Below are positions 10,845 through 22,205 of a DNA stretch of 64,000 bases, piece after piece. Numbering within the stretch: position 1 is the first letter of the stretch; each line of letters begins with the position of its first letter. Both the position numbers and the translations under genes were made by a program. A model generated the notes under the pieces. It ran no database searches and was not told the DNA's origin. It worked only from the letters and a program-made list of their open reading frames with translations. The stretch is from Theocolax elegans. Lineage: Eukaryota > Arthropoda > Insecta > Hymenoptera > Cerocephalidae. The stretch covers positions 5,173,125 through 5,237,124 of the forward strand of contig CM047429.1 of the NCBI GenBank assembly GCA_026168455.1, given 5' to 3'.

Positions 10845-11430
10845 TTTTTTTAAATAAACAATAATAACTCCTTTAATATGCATTATTTTAAAATTCTGAC
10901 CTAACCAATCGAAAGATCAGGTGATTTTACATCAATATTGACCCATCTAAAATTTTTCACATCCGTTTTTATATAACGATACCGTTGAAAAAAAAAGAAA
11001 AAAGCACCCCTCCCGTCCTTAATCGTTTAAATAAATAAATATAACTTTTTAATATGCATTTTTTAAAAAATGTTACTACAGTATTCGAAAGCTAAGACAA
11101 TTTTACATCGATTATGCCTTCTCAATTTTTTTACCGTTGGTTTCATATATAAAATCGCGATTGAAAAAGGCAAAAGAGAATTGTTCGTTTCGGCCTGCGA
11201 TGGCTCGGTCGTTAGGGCGTCGGGCTCGTAATCTGGAGGTCCCAGGTTCGATTCCCGGCCCGGCCGATTGATACAGGCACCACTGTATGTATTTTCGAAT
11301 GTATTTTCACCAAGTGCTTTCTTCACCAAGCATCTTATGACCTCCGTCGGTGATTAGCACCGTTTTGGGAGCATAAAAAGAGCGACGTTAAAATAATTAA
11401 AAAAAAAGAATTGTTCGTTTAAGCCTTAAT
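10845..11430 (+). repeat. Two degenerate ~180-bp direct repeats, second one split by a SINE
   Basis: Units begin near 10,850 and 11,032 with AATAAATA-type sequence, TTTAATATGCAT, and GATTTTACATC, in the same order. The second unit is interrupted by the SINE at 11,191-11,406 and then resumes. The source is not identified. Confidence 0.55.
11191..11406 (+). mobile_element. tRNA-derived SINE, complete copy
   Basis: This is the best preserved copy of the family. The tRNA-like head runs from GGCCTGCGATGGCTCGGTCG to a B box GGTTCGATTCC, with CTCGTAA at the anticodon-loop position, suggesting derivation from a CGU-anticodon (threonine) tRNA. The tail includes ATGACCTCCGTCG, GATTAGCACC, GAGCATAAAAAGAGCGACG and an A-rich end. 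AGAATTGTTCGTTT is repeated exactly at 11,177-11,190 and 11,407-11,420 as the target duplication. Confidence 0.92.
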
Positions 11431-11585
11431 GGGTTAATTCAGTTTTATGGTTACGTGCATATACGCTTTTATGTTTTGTGATATTTACTTGCACTCCAAT
11501 TGTTACTGTATATGAATAATATGTCGATCTGATGGAGGCGAGGAAAGGAGGAAGAAAACACATTTTTTTCCTTTATTTTTTGCAC

Positions 11586-11632
11586 AACGTTTCGTTGACT
11601 TGGTCTGCCAACATCTTCAGGTGCCTTTTTTC
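11586..11632 (-). ncRNA. Hammerhead-ribozyme-like motif of Penelope element 1
   Basis: On the minus strand CCTGAAGATG is followed, after a possible GTTG/CAAC stem, by CGAAACGTTG. CUGANGA plus GAAA is the conserved hammerhead core, and hammerhead motifs are known from Penelope-like elements. The site lies just 3-prime of the Penelope-like reverse transcriptase relic on the same strand. One extra base next to stem II makes activity doubtful. Confidence 0.45.
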
Positions 11633-11849
11633 AAATACAACAATTATTTAATAAATTTTCAAAAAATAAATATATAGATTACAAACAAGATATACACTAT
11701 ATTAAATATACCTTTTATATTCGAGTTAACGGTGAGTTAAAGAGTCGAATGGACAGTGTCAAACATTGAAAGATGTAACGTAAATATATATAAACACGAG
11801 TACTACCACATATATACATACATAATACGTCAGATGTATCAGCACTTTA

Positions 11850-12911
11850 AATTTCTAAGAATAGGAAAGTAAGTACTGTTCAAGAACTTTATGTCATCTT
11901 TTGCATTAATATTATTACTGTCACATTCTACATGAATCATTTCAGAAATTAGTCTTTTACTGTAATTCACTTCTACATCTAAAATTATTGTATTATCTCA
12001 ATTAAATTCATGGTTAGAGTTTTTTACATGTTGATTTACAACCGAATCTGGATTATTGTTTTTCACATGTTCATTGATTCTGGTTTTTAAAGAACGTTTG
12101 TTCGAACCCATTTGTTGGTAACATCTTTACCTAATTTTATTCCCGAAGTTAAATGTTTTCTAACTAACAACAACACTTGAATATTGTAAGATAATAAAAT
12201 GTTTGCTAATTTATCAAAATTTTCTAATTAAGCTAGAGAAACATAGGTTAAACGATTTACTTTTCTATTATTTTTTGAAAATCTGATTTTTTCCTTTGTT
12301 CTAAATAATTTAATCTACTTTGTATGTTTTGCTTAATAAATGTAATAGGGTAATTATTATTAATCAGTAATTTATTTATAATTTTTATTTTTTTTGTGTA
12401 AAATTTTGTATCTGCCAACAAACAAGCTCTATCAACAAGATTAAACATAATGTTCCTTTTTTGCTGTATTGGATGGTTGGTAAAATAATTAATAAGTGTA
12501 CCGGAATTGGACGGAATTTTTGGTACCAATCAGTAATTATACTATCTGATTCTCGAATTAATGTAATGTCTAAAAAATTAATTGTTCTATTTTTCTCTAG
12601 TTCAAAGGAAAATTGTAAATTTTTATCATAAGAATTAAAAATCTTAATTACAAAATCCACATGATGCTTTTTTATACACATTATCGTATCGTCTACATAC
12701 CTCTAATAAAAAATTGGAAACATTTACGAATGGTTTGTAACTTATTAAGACATTCTTTTTCCAAAGCATCCATAACAATATCAGCAAATAACGGTGATAT
12801 TGGTGAACCCATTGGTGTTCCATAAATTTGCTTGTAATAACAATTGTTGAACAAAAAAAACGTGTTATCAAAAAGAAACTTAGTATATTTTAAAATTACC
12901 TTGGACGGCAT
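11850..12911 (-). pseudogene. Penelope-like element 1: reverse transcriptase and GIY-YIG relic
   Basis: Minus-strand fragments in several frames follow the order of a Penelope-like protein: the GTPMGSPISPLFADIV block (12,693-12,911), the region after the YVDD catalytic motif that reads MCIKKHH and later FLDITLI (about 12,540-12,681), a linker (12,257-12,529), then a GIY-YIG-type endonuclease part with NKRSLKTRINEH (about 12,000-12,120). At least three frameshifts separate the fragments. The 5-prime part is cut off at about 12,912, where a Ty3/gypsy relic starts. Confidence 0.8.
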
Positions 12912-14103
12912 TTTGCTCGTGTCAGAACCTTTCCCTAAACAGACTGTTGGGGCACGAGTTTCGGGTAAAGGGTTGTGTATTATCTAAGAGTAAGGATGAG
13001 TCCTGTCACTCGTACAAACATTCGTTTAAGACACCCATTAAGAGAAAGTGCAAGAAAGGTTTGAAAGGCTCGTTAAGTTCTTCTTAAAGCGAATACGAAG
13101 TAGCTGCTGTTTATGGTACGTCAAATTTCGTTAATATTTTTCTGAAACAGTACAGCAAATCGAATGGAGTACTCGTAATTCGAAATCCGTATCGTATGTG
13201 CCTGTCGTTCAACAGGCACCTGGGCAACTAAAGCGAAACTTAGACAATAGACGTTGCATATCGAATTCTCAACCGCCCCTGCAATACGCTTTTGTCCCAT
13301 AAATTGCACATAACCTGGTGAAGTATGTGCAACCATAGACGATGGTTGTGAATCCAACGAACCATAGCATCAGCTTTATGGGTGTGTGTTACATATGCCA
13401 AAAAGAAATGCCATCTGTCTAGAACCATTGACGTTATACTCCGATCGTGCTATAACTGCATCAGAATCTTCCTCCAAAAGGTGGAAAACCTGAACGTAGG
13501 GCACCAAGCTGCTCCGGGCGTACTGCAACGCAGTAAGTAAACCACTTGATTTACAAAGGCAAGAGGTTAAGGTTAGAGATTCTTTAAACTATTTAAGAAG
13601 CCTAGCAAGCTTCTCCGAAGTCCTTGACGAAGATCAAATTCCCACTCAGATCGAAGTTGGTGTTCAAAGTTAGATTGAGTGTAACGATCCTAAACATTCT
13701 GGTAATTCGACAGATGGGAAAGTTCTTCGAACACAACCTGTCAATACCACCCATGCTTTGCAAGGTAAAACAAAACAAGAAACCTTATTAGACCAACAAA
13801 AACATGAGGCTAATAGTTGGACTAAGGAACTACAAATGCAAATATACTTTAATATCACAGGTGATATTGGTGAAGAGAGTGTAAAGTAACTGTTATCTCT
13901 GCCATTAGCACCATCGATGGACATTTCAATTGTTGCGCATCGTCACTTCGTTGTGACATACTTACTAAGAGGACAGAAGCCTTGGTGGAGAAGGAAATGT
14001 TCCCAACAATGAACCCTTGGTGAGGAAAGTACTTCGTTAAACAAATAGGTTGTCGACGGTGTGGACTGCTGAACCATCAGACTCGTTAACCGAGAATTCA
14101 TCA
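12912..14103 (+). pseudogene. Ty3/gypsy gag relic, copy a
   Basis: This segment is colinear with about 49,395-50,700 of the large LTR element: GCACGAGTTTCGGGTAAAG, the GAATACGAAG.AGC segment, the zinc-knuckle region and the GAGAAGGAAAT repeats are in the same order. It is riddled with stops and deletions. It belongs to the same family but is far older than the complete copy. Near its 3-prime end it has many single-base deletions relative to copy b. Confidence 0.85.
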
Positions 14104-14526
14104 ATTTATGCCAATTATTAATTTAAATTAATTAATTTTTTAATCGGTCTTACAGTTAATAACAAATTAAATATATGGGCTAGGTCCAATATGCTCCTAC
14201 TTATAATCACCCGAAGATCTATAAAAATAAAAATAAAATAAAAAATTAAAAATTAAAAAACTAACTGAAAATAAAACAAATTATTAAAAAATGCCCAAAA
14301 CTCACCCCAAAAAATGTTGTCCGACGTTTCGAGCTGGTGCATGGGGGCAGTTAGATTGCTTTATTAATAATTTGTTTTATTTTCAGTTAGAGTTTTTAAT
14401 TTTTCATTTTTTATTTTTATTTTTATTTTTATAGATTCTTCGGGGGTGATTATAAGTAGGGGCAATCTGACTGCCCATATATTTAATTTGTTATTGACTG
14501 TAACACCGATAAAAATATTAATTAAT
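14104..14526. mobile_element. Palindromic element inserted in gypsy relic, copy a
   Basis: Inverted arms run from TCGGTCTTACAGTTAATAAC to its inverse TTATTGACTGTAACACCGAT, followed by ATATATGGGC and GCCCATATAT. The centre contains GTCCGACGTTTCGAGCTGG, which resembles the 3-prime half of a hammerhead core on the minus strand. The left arm is partly deleted compared with the second copy at 15,496. Confidence 0.75.
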
Positions 14527-15495
14527 TTTTCTGAAACAGTACAGCAAATCGAATGGAGTACTCGTAATTCGAAATCCGTATCGTATGTGCCTGTCGTTCA
14601 ACAGGCACCTGGGCAACTAAAGCGAAACTTAGACAATAGACGTTGCATATCGAATTCTCAACCGCCCCTGCAATACGCTTTTGTCCCATAAATTGCACAT
14701 AACCTGGTGAAGTATGTGCAACCATAGACGATGGTTGTGAATCCAACGAACCATAGCATCAGCTTTATGGGTGTGTGTTACATATGCCAAAAAGAAATGC
14801 CATCTGTCTAGAACCATTGACGTTATACTCCGATCGTGCTATAACTGCATCAGAATCTTCCTCCAAAAGGTGGAAAACCTGAACGTAGGGCACCAAGCTG
14901 CTCCGGGCGTACTGCAACGCAGTAAGTAAACCACTTGATTTACAAAGGCAAGAGGTTAAGGTTAGAGATTCTTTAAACTATTTAAGAAGCCTAGCAAGCT
15001 TCTCCGAAGTCCTTGACGAAGATCAAATTCCCACTCAGATCGAAGTTGGTGTTCAAAGTTAGATTGAGTGTAACGATCCTAAACATTCTGGTAATTCGAC
15101 AGATGGGAAAGTTCTTCGAACACAACCTGTCAATACCACCCATGCTTTGCAAGGTAAAACAAAACAAGAAACCTTATTAGACCAACAAAAACATGAGGCT
15201 AATAGTTGGACTAAGGAACTACAAATGCAAATATACTTTAATATCACAGGTGATATTGGTGAAGAGAGTGTAAAGTAACTGTTATCTCTGCCACTTAGCA
15301 CCATCGGAGTGGACGATTTCAATTGTTGCGCATCGTCACTTCGTTGTGACATACTTACTAAAGAGGACAAGAAGCCCTTGGTGGAGAAGGAAATTGTTCC
15401 CAACAATGAACCCTTGGTGAGAAAGTACTTCGTGAAAAAATAGTTGTCGACGGTGTGGACTGCATGAACCATCAGACTCGTTACCGAGGAATTCA
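14527..15495 (+). pseudogene. Ty3/gypsy gag relic, copy b (tandem duplicate)
   Basis: Nearly identical to 13,138-14,103 but with fewer deletions; for example, it keeps CTTAGCACCATCGGAGTGGA where copy a has lost several bases. It begins abruptly after the palindrome at the same gag position where copy a reads TTTTTCTGAAACAG, so gag fragment plus palindrome were duplicated as a unit of about 1.4 kb. Confidence 0.85.
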
Positions 15496-15957
15496 ATCAA
15501 TTTATGCCAATTATTAATTTAAATTAATTAATATTTTTATCGGTCTTACAGTTAATAACAAATTAAATATATGGGCAGTCAGATTGCTCCTACTTATAAT
15601 CATCCCCGAAGAATCTATAAAAATAAAAATAAAAATAAAAAATTAAAAATTAAAAACTCTAACTGAAAATAAAACAAATTATTAATAAAGCAATCTGACT
15701 GCCCCCCCTGCACCAAAAATCTACTCACCCCAAAAAATGTTGTCCGACGTTTCGAGCTGGTGCATGGGGGCAGTTAGATTGCTTTATTAATAATTTGTTT
15801 TATTTTCAGTTAGAGTTTTTAATTTTTCATTTTTTATTTTTATTTTTATTTTTATAGATTCTTCGGGGGTGATTATAAGTAGGGGCAATCTGACTGCCCA
15901 TATATTTAATTTGTTATTGACTGTAACACCGATAAAAATATTAATTAATTTAGTTAT
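15496..15957. mobile_element. Palindromic element inserted in gypsy relic, copy b
   Basis: This is a fuller version of the palindrome at 14,104-14,526. Both arms carry GGGCAGTCAGATTG-type sequence, AATAAAAATAAAAA tracts and AACTGAAAATAAAACAAATT. The centre holds CACCCCAAAAAATG and GTCCGACGTTTCGAGC. It has no coding content. Confidence 0.8.
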
Positions 15958-16011
15958 ACTACAGTTGAGATAAGTAATAGTTTATTAAATTATTAATTTA
16001 TCAATTATACA

Positions 16012-16985
16012 ATCGATCCTGGCGTCATGATCTCTTAATCTCTTAAGATCAGATGATATCGAACAGTACAAGTATAAATGGAGATCTGTTAAGGTAATCA
16101 TAAAAGGTGTAACTAGCCCAGAATAGAAGGCCTGATGGCTATATTTAACTGAGTTTTTTAGAAAATATTGAGCATTCCATCATTCTCGGTATGGATTTTC
16201 TATAGCATTGGAATATAGAAGTCAAACTAGACGAAGCTATTCGACTTATTTCCAAGAGTAATTTAAGAAACTTCGTCAGATTTGCAGTTTTTGATAATGG
16301 TTTAAGGATTTCTGCTGAATGTGTTAGTATAATTGAGATACTAGACGACCAACGAAAAGAAGTCAATGGGTTAGTGGAAAGCAGCCGTTGAGTCTTGTGC
16401 AAGACTGGTGACCCATAAGCCAACTCGTATATCTCCTAAGGTCGTCGAATTTGCCTATAGTAACGTCAAAAGAACGTTTGACAAGGGTGATTGGTCAGCT
16501 GCTTCGACTATCGTCCGCAAGGACGAAGGAAGCTATGGCTTCTGCATCGATTTCCAGGAATAATGCAATCACAAAGCGTGATTCTTATTCAATGACTAAT
16601 ATGGATACCACATTGGATACCCTGCATAATGCAAGGTACATATTGAAAATCGATCTTGTGTAAGCATTTTACCAAATCTTAATGGCCGAGGCGAGCTGGC
16701 ATTATATTGTATTCGCTGTGCCCGGGTCGGGGCTATGGCAGTTTACGAAAATGCCTTTCGATCTCATGAATGCCCCTACGATCTATTTACGGCTTATAGA
16801 TGCAATTTTTGGGCCTAAGATGGAACCTCACGTGTTCGATACTTAGATGAGCGGAGCGAGGACCAGGAAGAGAGGTTCGTCGGCTTGGATTTGCGTTAGC
16901 CGAGGCGCCTGTACCAGCCCGTCCAGATTTTTCAAAGCCATTTTCCGTCAAAAGTGACGTAGATGACTTTAGAGGACAAGCCTAG
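16012..16985 (+). pseudogene. Ty3/gypsy pol relic (protease to RNase H)
   Basis: Colinear with about 50,870-52,270 of the complete element, from the protease start (GATCCTGGCG) through the reverse transcriptase fingers and palm. Relative to that element it has lost about 80 bases near 16,395 and about 340 bases near 16,845, the second deletion removing the sequence after the YLDD region. Stops and frameshifts are frequent. With 12,912-15,495 it forms one broken element of the same family. Confidence 0.85.
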
Positions 16986-17130
16986 GTTAACATTGAAAAA
17001 AACATATTTAATTTTAACAAATTATATTATTATTAATTTTTATTTAAAATTTTTTTGCCAATTTATATGTCACATAACTATTTTAATTAATTATGAGACT
17101 CCCTAATCTGATTTTTTCCATAATCAACTG

Positions 17131-17592
17131 ACCGCACGATATTTCAGGAACCATTTCATCGAATACACTACAATTTCAATAGTACTTTTTTTTGTTTTTT
17201 TATTATTTTAACGTCGCTCATTTTATGCTCCCAAATCGGTGCTAACCAACGACGGAGGTCATACGATATCTTTGTTAGGAAAGCACTTGTTGAAAATACA
17301 TTCCCTAGTGGTGCTTGTATCGGCTGGGGCCGGGAATCGAACCTGGGACCTCCAGATTACGAGCCCAACGCCCTACCGACCGAGCCATCGTAGGCCTCAA
17401 CAGTAACTTCTAAATATGTTTTTAATCCACTTGAGTGGAACAGCCTGTGTTAAAATTGTAATAAAAATTTAAATAAATATTTAGACTTTTATCGAAATTC
17501 TGTTCCATTCATGTGGATTAAAATCATATTTAAAAGTTACTATTAAAATTTCAGCCTATTCGATGAAGTGATTCCTGAGGTATACTGCGGTA
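17131..17592. mobile_element. Foldback element carrying a SINE insertion
   Basis: The left arm starts ACCGCACGATATTTCAGGAA and the right arm ends with its inverse (TCCTGAGGTATACTGCGGT). An inner inverted pair around TTTTAATCCACTTGAGTGGA and TTCCATTCATGTGGATTAAA confirms the palindrome. A SINE at about 17,190-17,398 interrupts the left arm and is therefore younger. Confidence 0.7.
17190..17398 (-). mobile_element. tRNA-derived SINE
   Basis: Minus-oriented copy of the family at 11,191. The head, read on the minus strand, has GATGGCTCGGTCGGTAGGGC and B box GGTTCGATTCC. The tail reads GACCTCCGTCGTTGGTTAGC and GAGCATAAAATGAGCGACG. It is inserted inside a foldback element. Confidence 0.88.
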
Positions 17593-18604
17593 AGTCTATT
17601 CTGGAAATTGGGGTCCTGGCGATATTAGTAACAATATTAATAAAGCTAACAAAATAACAACCTGGAAACATTCCTCCCGACTCCGCGTCACAGAGGGAAT
17701 CCCGACGGCTAACCACCTCGGAACCGGCGGCCTTTAGAGTAAAGGCAAATACTTTTAAAGAAACACTCATGAATTCAAGTTAATCACAACTGTAAATTTA
17801 TTCCAAAATAAATTCGAGATATATTATAAAACTCCGGCACCGTTTAACAATTAATAGCGTGATACGCGACCGACTCCCACACGTGCGCACTCTCACACTC
17901 ACTTTAAATCTGTCCTGCGGTTAATAAATATATATAATTAAATTCGGCCGCCCGTCGATGTAACCGTAAGTATAACTCGCCTAACTTAGAACAACGCTGC
18001 TTCAACTTCGCTCACTTTATTCGACTCTACTCTACTCTAGCTTACTAAATGTCCACTCTGCCTAACTATACCCTCGATATGATAATGACTACTATACTGC
18101 TTGGCAGGACGATTAGGTAGCGAATGGACGAGACCAGCTTCTTTATCCGGCTCGCGGCGTGGCTTGATCCTCCCAAAATTAAGGATTTTCCTCTCCACCC
18201 TATCGCTATCCTTATCTATTTTATATCTATTTCTTATCTACCGGCGTTGATTATGGTGGTTGATTGCGTGATCGATACGCGTAGTCGGCCTTGATCTTAT
18301 TTCCGCAAAGGCCGATTAACCAATAATAGTGGTTCACGTCACCACCAACCCATTAATTATTGGTTCGATCACGCAACCAATCACCCTGGCACTCGGAAGG
18401 CGCGCAATACTGATAATTAATTGCCATATATCGGTAAACCAGTCGGTGCTGCCGGCCCGTGCCTACGGGCTATATAAATTATCCTAACTTCTCCCGACAC
18501 CCTCATCCACAATTGAAATTTAATCTAAACCTCTATTTACATTTATATACATTTCAAAAATTAAGTACAACTCGCCCAACTTTACCGACGCATCATATAT
18601 TTTT
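17593..18604. other. Moderately GC-rich segment, origin unknown
   Basis: CpG-rich sequence (for example CGTGATACGCGACCGACTCC near 17,860) sits between two transposons. A short minus-strand frame at 17,543-17,770 has no recognisable homology. The composition resembles LTR or 5-prime UTR sequence of another element, but I found no paired LTR, primer-binding site or polypurine tract, so it is left unassigned. Confidence 0.35.
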
Positions 18605-20560
18605 AGTCTGAAACCGAATCCGGGCGCAGAATTGCTCTAGTACCCTTCATTTTTTTTAAAATAGAGAAAAACCACCTGGAAAATCCGAAGATCCAATTTT
18701 TAGAAAGGAAAAAGTGGGCGAGTGTTCAGTGTAATGGATTAGGAAATTTGAAACATACTAAAATATCAGTTCTCGTGTATTTTGACACGCTGAAACTGAA
18801 TCTGGAGTTTATTTTATACGTAAGCTCTTTGAATTTGGAAAATATGCTAGAAAACTGTGAAAATAAAAATTTGCATTGAAGAGTCCGCATTTATTAGGCA
18901 ATAAATTTATTTGAACTTATATCATGCATGATTTTTATATATTTTGACGCGCTGAAACCAAATTTAGGGTCTAGTATACCCTAGTAGGTCCTTAGAATTT
19001 TGAAAAAATTGTATAAAACCATGAGAAATCTCAAAAAAATTCTACTTATATATAATAATATAATTTATCTGCAATATGTTTAATCTGACTGCAAAATATC
19101 ACCAGTGAATTCTCTTTTTTACTCTGAAAAAAAAGAAACTGACGTTCGAGAATTACTGTGTTTTAAAATATAAAACCTCAAGATTGTAGCAATTCTCTAA
19201 CACTTTTGCTCGCTTGTACCGAACTCTGCTATCTTCAAACGTCCTATGCAGCGGATTTCTTTTTCTTTTTTCCCCCTTTGCCTTGGTTTCGCTATTGAGC
19301 ATTCAACAAAACTCTGCCATCATATCAACATCCCACTTTCCTTGGTAGCGAGGTTCCATTTCCTTGATATCCTGGTGAAATCGTTCATCATGTTCTTCGC
19401 TATAGTCTCCAAGGTTCGCTGGAAAGTAGTCCAGGTGCGAGTGCAGGAAATGCAATTTCAAGTTCATCAAGCAGCCTAACTGCTCGTAACTTTCTAACAT
19501 TTTCTCAACAATATTTTGGTAATCCTCACTTTTATGATTACCCAAACAGTTTTGAGCTACTTTTTTGAAATCAAGCCATGCTTCTTTTTCATCGTTGGTC
19601 ATTTTTGTAATAAACATATCATCGTTAAACATGGTGAGAATTTGAGGACCGTCAAAAATGCCTTCTTTTAGTTTGGCATTGCTTATTTCCGGAAACTTTT
19701 CTCCTAAGTATTCAAAGCAGTCACCATCTTTGTCCAAAGCTTTAACAAATTGTTTCATGAGACCTAATTTAATGTGAAGTGGTGGAAGCAAAATAACTGA
19801 TGAATCAACTAAAGGTATGCGAATGATGTTCTTCGATCCGGGTTCAAAGTCTGTTCTTACCGGCCATATCTTCTGTACGTAATGTCTATCTTTAGCTCTA
19901 CTATCCCATAGACATGAGAAACATTGGAAATTTCATAAAACCTGACTGCTATCCAAGAAGGATGGTTATAATCTTAAAATCACCGCAAACTTTCCACTTA
20001 TGTTCTGTGTATTTAATTTTGTTCAAGACTATTTGTAAGTTCTCATATGTCTCTTTTAGCTTAGTTGAATGAGCAGTTGGAATGGGCGCAAACGTATTAC
20101 CATTATGGAGCCATAAATCTTTTTCTCTATTGCGATAAATACAATTTTTCGTTCCTTGTGATAACAAGTGCTTTTTCTTTAAAACTACAGCTAGATACTC
20201 AGCTCCAACACACAAAAAACATGAATCATGAAATCACAAAAAATGTATTTTAAGCTTTTACAGACAAATTTTAGGATTTTTTTGAGATTTTTCATGGTTT
20301 TTACAATTTTTTCAAAATTCTAAGGACCTACTAGGGTATACTAGACCCTAAATTTGGTTTCAGCGCGTCAAAATATATAAAAATCATGCATGATATAAGT
20401 TCAAATAAATTTATTGCCTAATAAATGCGGACTCTTCAATGCACATTTTCACAATTTTCAGTTTTCTAGCATATTTCCCAAAATCAAAGAGCTTACGTAT
20501 AAAATAAACTCCAGATTCAGTGTCAGCGTGTCATAATACACGAGAAATGATATTTTAGTA
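18605..20560. mobile_element. FB-like foldback element with iterated arms and internal transposase-like gene
   Basis: The left arm contains three spaced copies of a terminal-type motif close to TTTTGACGCGCTGAAACC at about 18,612, 18,777 and 18,946 (spacing 165-170 bases). Inverse copies occur at about 20,365 and 20,520, and a third at about 23,945. The inner arms are 18,766-19,060 and 20,262-20,553. The core carries a decayed gene on the minus strand. Iterated motifs in long inverted arms are the architecture of Drosophila FB and Galileo elements, although this core gene is not recognisably theirs. Confidence 0.7.
19303..20254 (-). pseudogene. Transposase-like gene of a multicopy arthropod family, broken
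   Basis: Minus-strand fragments at 19,949-20,215 and 19,303-19,791 read in order. The first contains the segment around LHNGNTFAPIPTAHS and a D-containing CGDFKIITILLG. The second contains PPLHIKLGLMKQFVKALDKD, FLGNHKSEDYQN and HFLHSHLDYFPANLG..SEEHDERFHQDI, then RYQGKWD. From memory of the family, such proteins occur in many copies in ants, aphids and Hydra and lack a settled name; the conserved D, H and E positions suggest an RNase-H-fold (DDE-type) transposase, which is inference. A frameshift or stop near 19,800-19,950 and a TGA at 19,303, where the family has tryptophan, inactivate it. It lies inside foldback arms, suggesting it once mobilised them. Confidence 0.6.
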
Positions 20561-21384
20561 TTAAGTGATTTTTTGTCGTCCATGCAGTGTATTTAGGAGT
20601 AGTTTAGGTTTTCCTCGATATTGATGAACAAACCATATTTATTTATTTGGCGACGTTTCGATGGATATCCTCCATCCTCATCAGGCTATACCTTTTTATT
20701 AAAAAATGATTTCATTTTACAACATCTTTTAAACACAATTTTTACATATATAAATCTAAGTTACTTACTATTTCGTCAATATATAGGTATACACATATTA
20801 TTAACAGCATCTCTGATGCGTCGCTCTATAATTGAAAACAATGATTAAAATAACAAACGTTTAACAATTTTTTGCACAGAGATTGAGGTTATATATAACA
20901 TACCTTTCCCCTATTGTTGTGTCCATAATCAACACAAAAAATTGAAAATTAAATAAATACTTAAAGAACATTACAAAATAAATTAACACATAATCACACA
21001 TATTAAGCAAAAGGCAGTCAAATATTAAAATAAAGCTAACAATGTATATCACAGACGGTTAATACTGAAAAATTTGAAATATCACGTCCCCCGTTTTCAG
21101 AGACACCTATGCGATCAATCTTAATCAGATCGACAACACAGTCATCCCCACCACAGGCGCGAAACTTCAAATTAAGTAAATTATGTGTACTGATAAGTAA
21201 TAAAAATTAATAAATTATTTATGATTATTTACAAGAGAATTCAAAAAATTTTTTTATAAAACTAAATTAAAATTTACTATTTCAATAAAAAATATTTTTT
21301 CCCGTTAAAACAAAATAATTGTAATAAAATATAAAAAATTAAATTTAATTCAGTTCAGTAGTTATTAAATTTTAAAAGAAAGTA
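20556..21384 (-). repeat. Penelope element 2 pseudo-LTR, copy 1
   Basis: First of two tandem direct repeats with an 827-base period; CATGCAGTGTATTTAGGAGT is at 20,581 and 21,408. It carries a hammerhead-like core. Tandem or partially tandem pseudo-LTRs next to the reverse transcriptase gene are characteristic of Penelope-like elements. Confidence 0.8.
20655..20700 (-). ncRNA. Hammerhead ribozyme-like core in pseudo-LTR 1
   Basis: The minus strand reads CCTGATGAGGATGG, a short loop, then TCCATCGAAACGTC. This supplies the conserved CUGAUGA and GAAA boxes joined by a six-pair stem II (GATGGA/TCCATC). Hammerhead motifs in Penelope-like elements are established. All core residues visible to me are intact; one unpaired G precedes stem II. 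Confidence 0.7.
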
Positions 21385-22205
21385 TTAATAAAGTGATTTT
21401 TGTAGTCCATGCAGTGTATTTAGGAGTAGTTTAGGTTTTCCATCGATATTGATGAACCCAACCATATTTATTTATTTGGCGACGTTTCGATGGATATCCT
21501 CCATCCTCATCGGCTATACCTTTTTATTAAAAATTGATTTCATTTTACAACATCTTTTAAACACAATTTTTACATATATAAATCTAAGTTACTTACTATT
21601 TCGTCAATATATAGGTATACACATATTATTAACAGCATCTCTGATGCGTCGCTCTATAATTGAAAACAATGATTAAAATAACAAACGTTTAACAATTTTT
21701 TGCACAGAGATTGAGGTTATATATAACATACCTTTCCCCTATTGTTGTGTCCATAATCAACACAAAAATTGAAAATTAAATAAATACTTAAAGAACATTA
21801 CAAAATAAATTAACACATAATCACACATATTAAGCAAAAGGCAGTCAAATATTAAAATAAAGCTAACAATGTATATCACAGACGGTTAATACTGAAAAAT
21901 TTGAAATATCACGTCCCCCGTTTTCAGAGACACCTATGCGATCAATCTTAATCAGATCGACAACACAGTCATCCCCACCACAGGCGCGAAACTTCAAATT
22001 AAGTAAATTATGTGTACTGATAAGTAATAAAAATTAATAAATTATTTATGATTATTTACAAGAGAATTCAAAAAATTTTTTTATAAAACTAAATTAAAAT
22101 TTACTATTTCAATAAAAAATATTTTTTCCCGTTAAAACAATTAATAATTGGTAATAAAAATTTAAAAAAATTAAATTTAAGTAGTTAAGTATTTTATTAA
22201 ATTTT
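21385..22205 (-). repeat. Penelope element 2 pseudo-LTR, copy 2
   Basis: Second tandem repeat, almost identical to copy 1 and directly downstream (minus-strand sense) of the endonuclease ORF region. The remaining bases to 22,437 look like 3-prime untranslated sequence of the same element, including a short CpG-rich tract near 22,310-22,380. Confidence 0.8.
21478..21518 (-). ncRNA. Hammerhead-like core in pseudo-LTR 2 with a one-base core deletion
   Basis: Same site as in copy 1, but the minus strand reads AGCCGATGAGG instead of AGCCTGATGAGG, so the U of the CUGAUGA box is gone. The GAAAC box and stem II are unchanged. By hammerhead rules this copy should be inactive. Confidence 0.65.

Noticed and set aside
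11191..11265. Functional tRNA gene
   Set aside because: The tRNA-like sequence does not keep full acceptor and D-arm pairing, is joined to a SINE body and A-rich tail, and is bounded by a target duplication.
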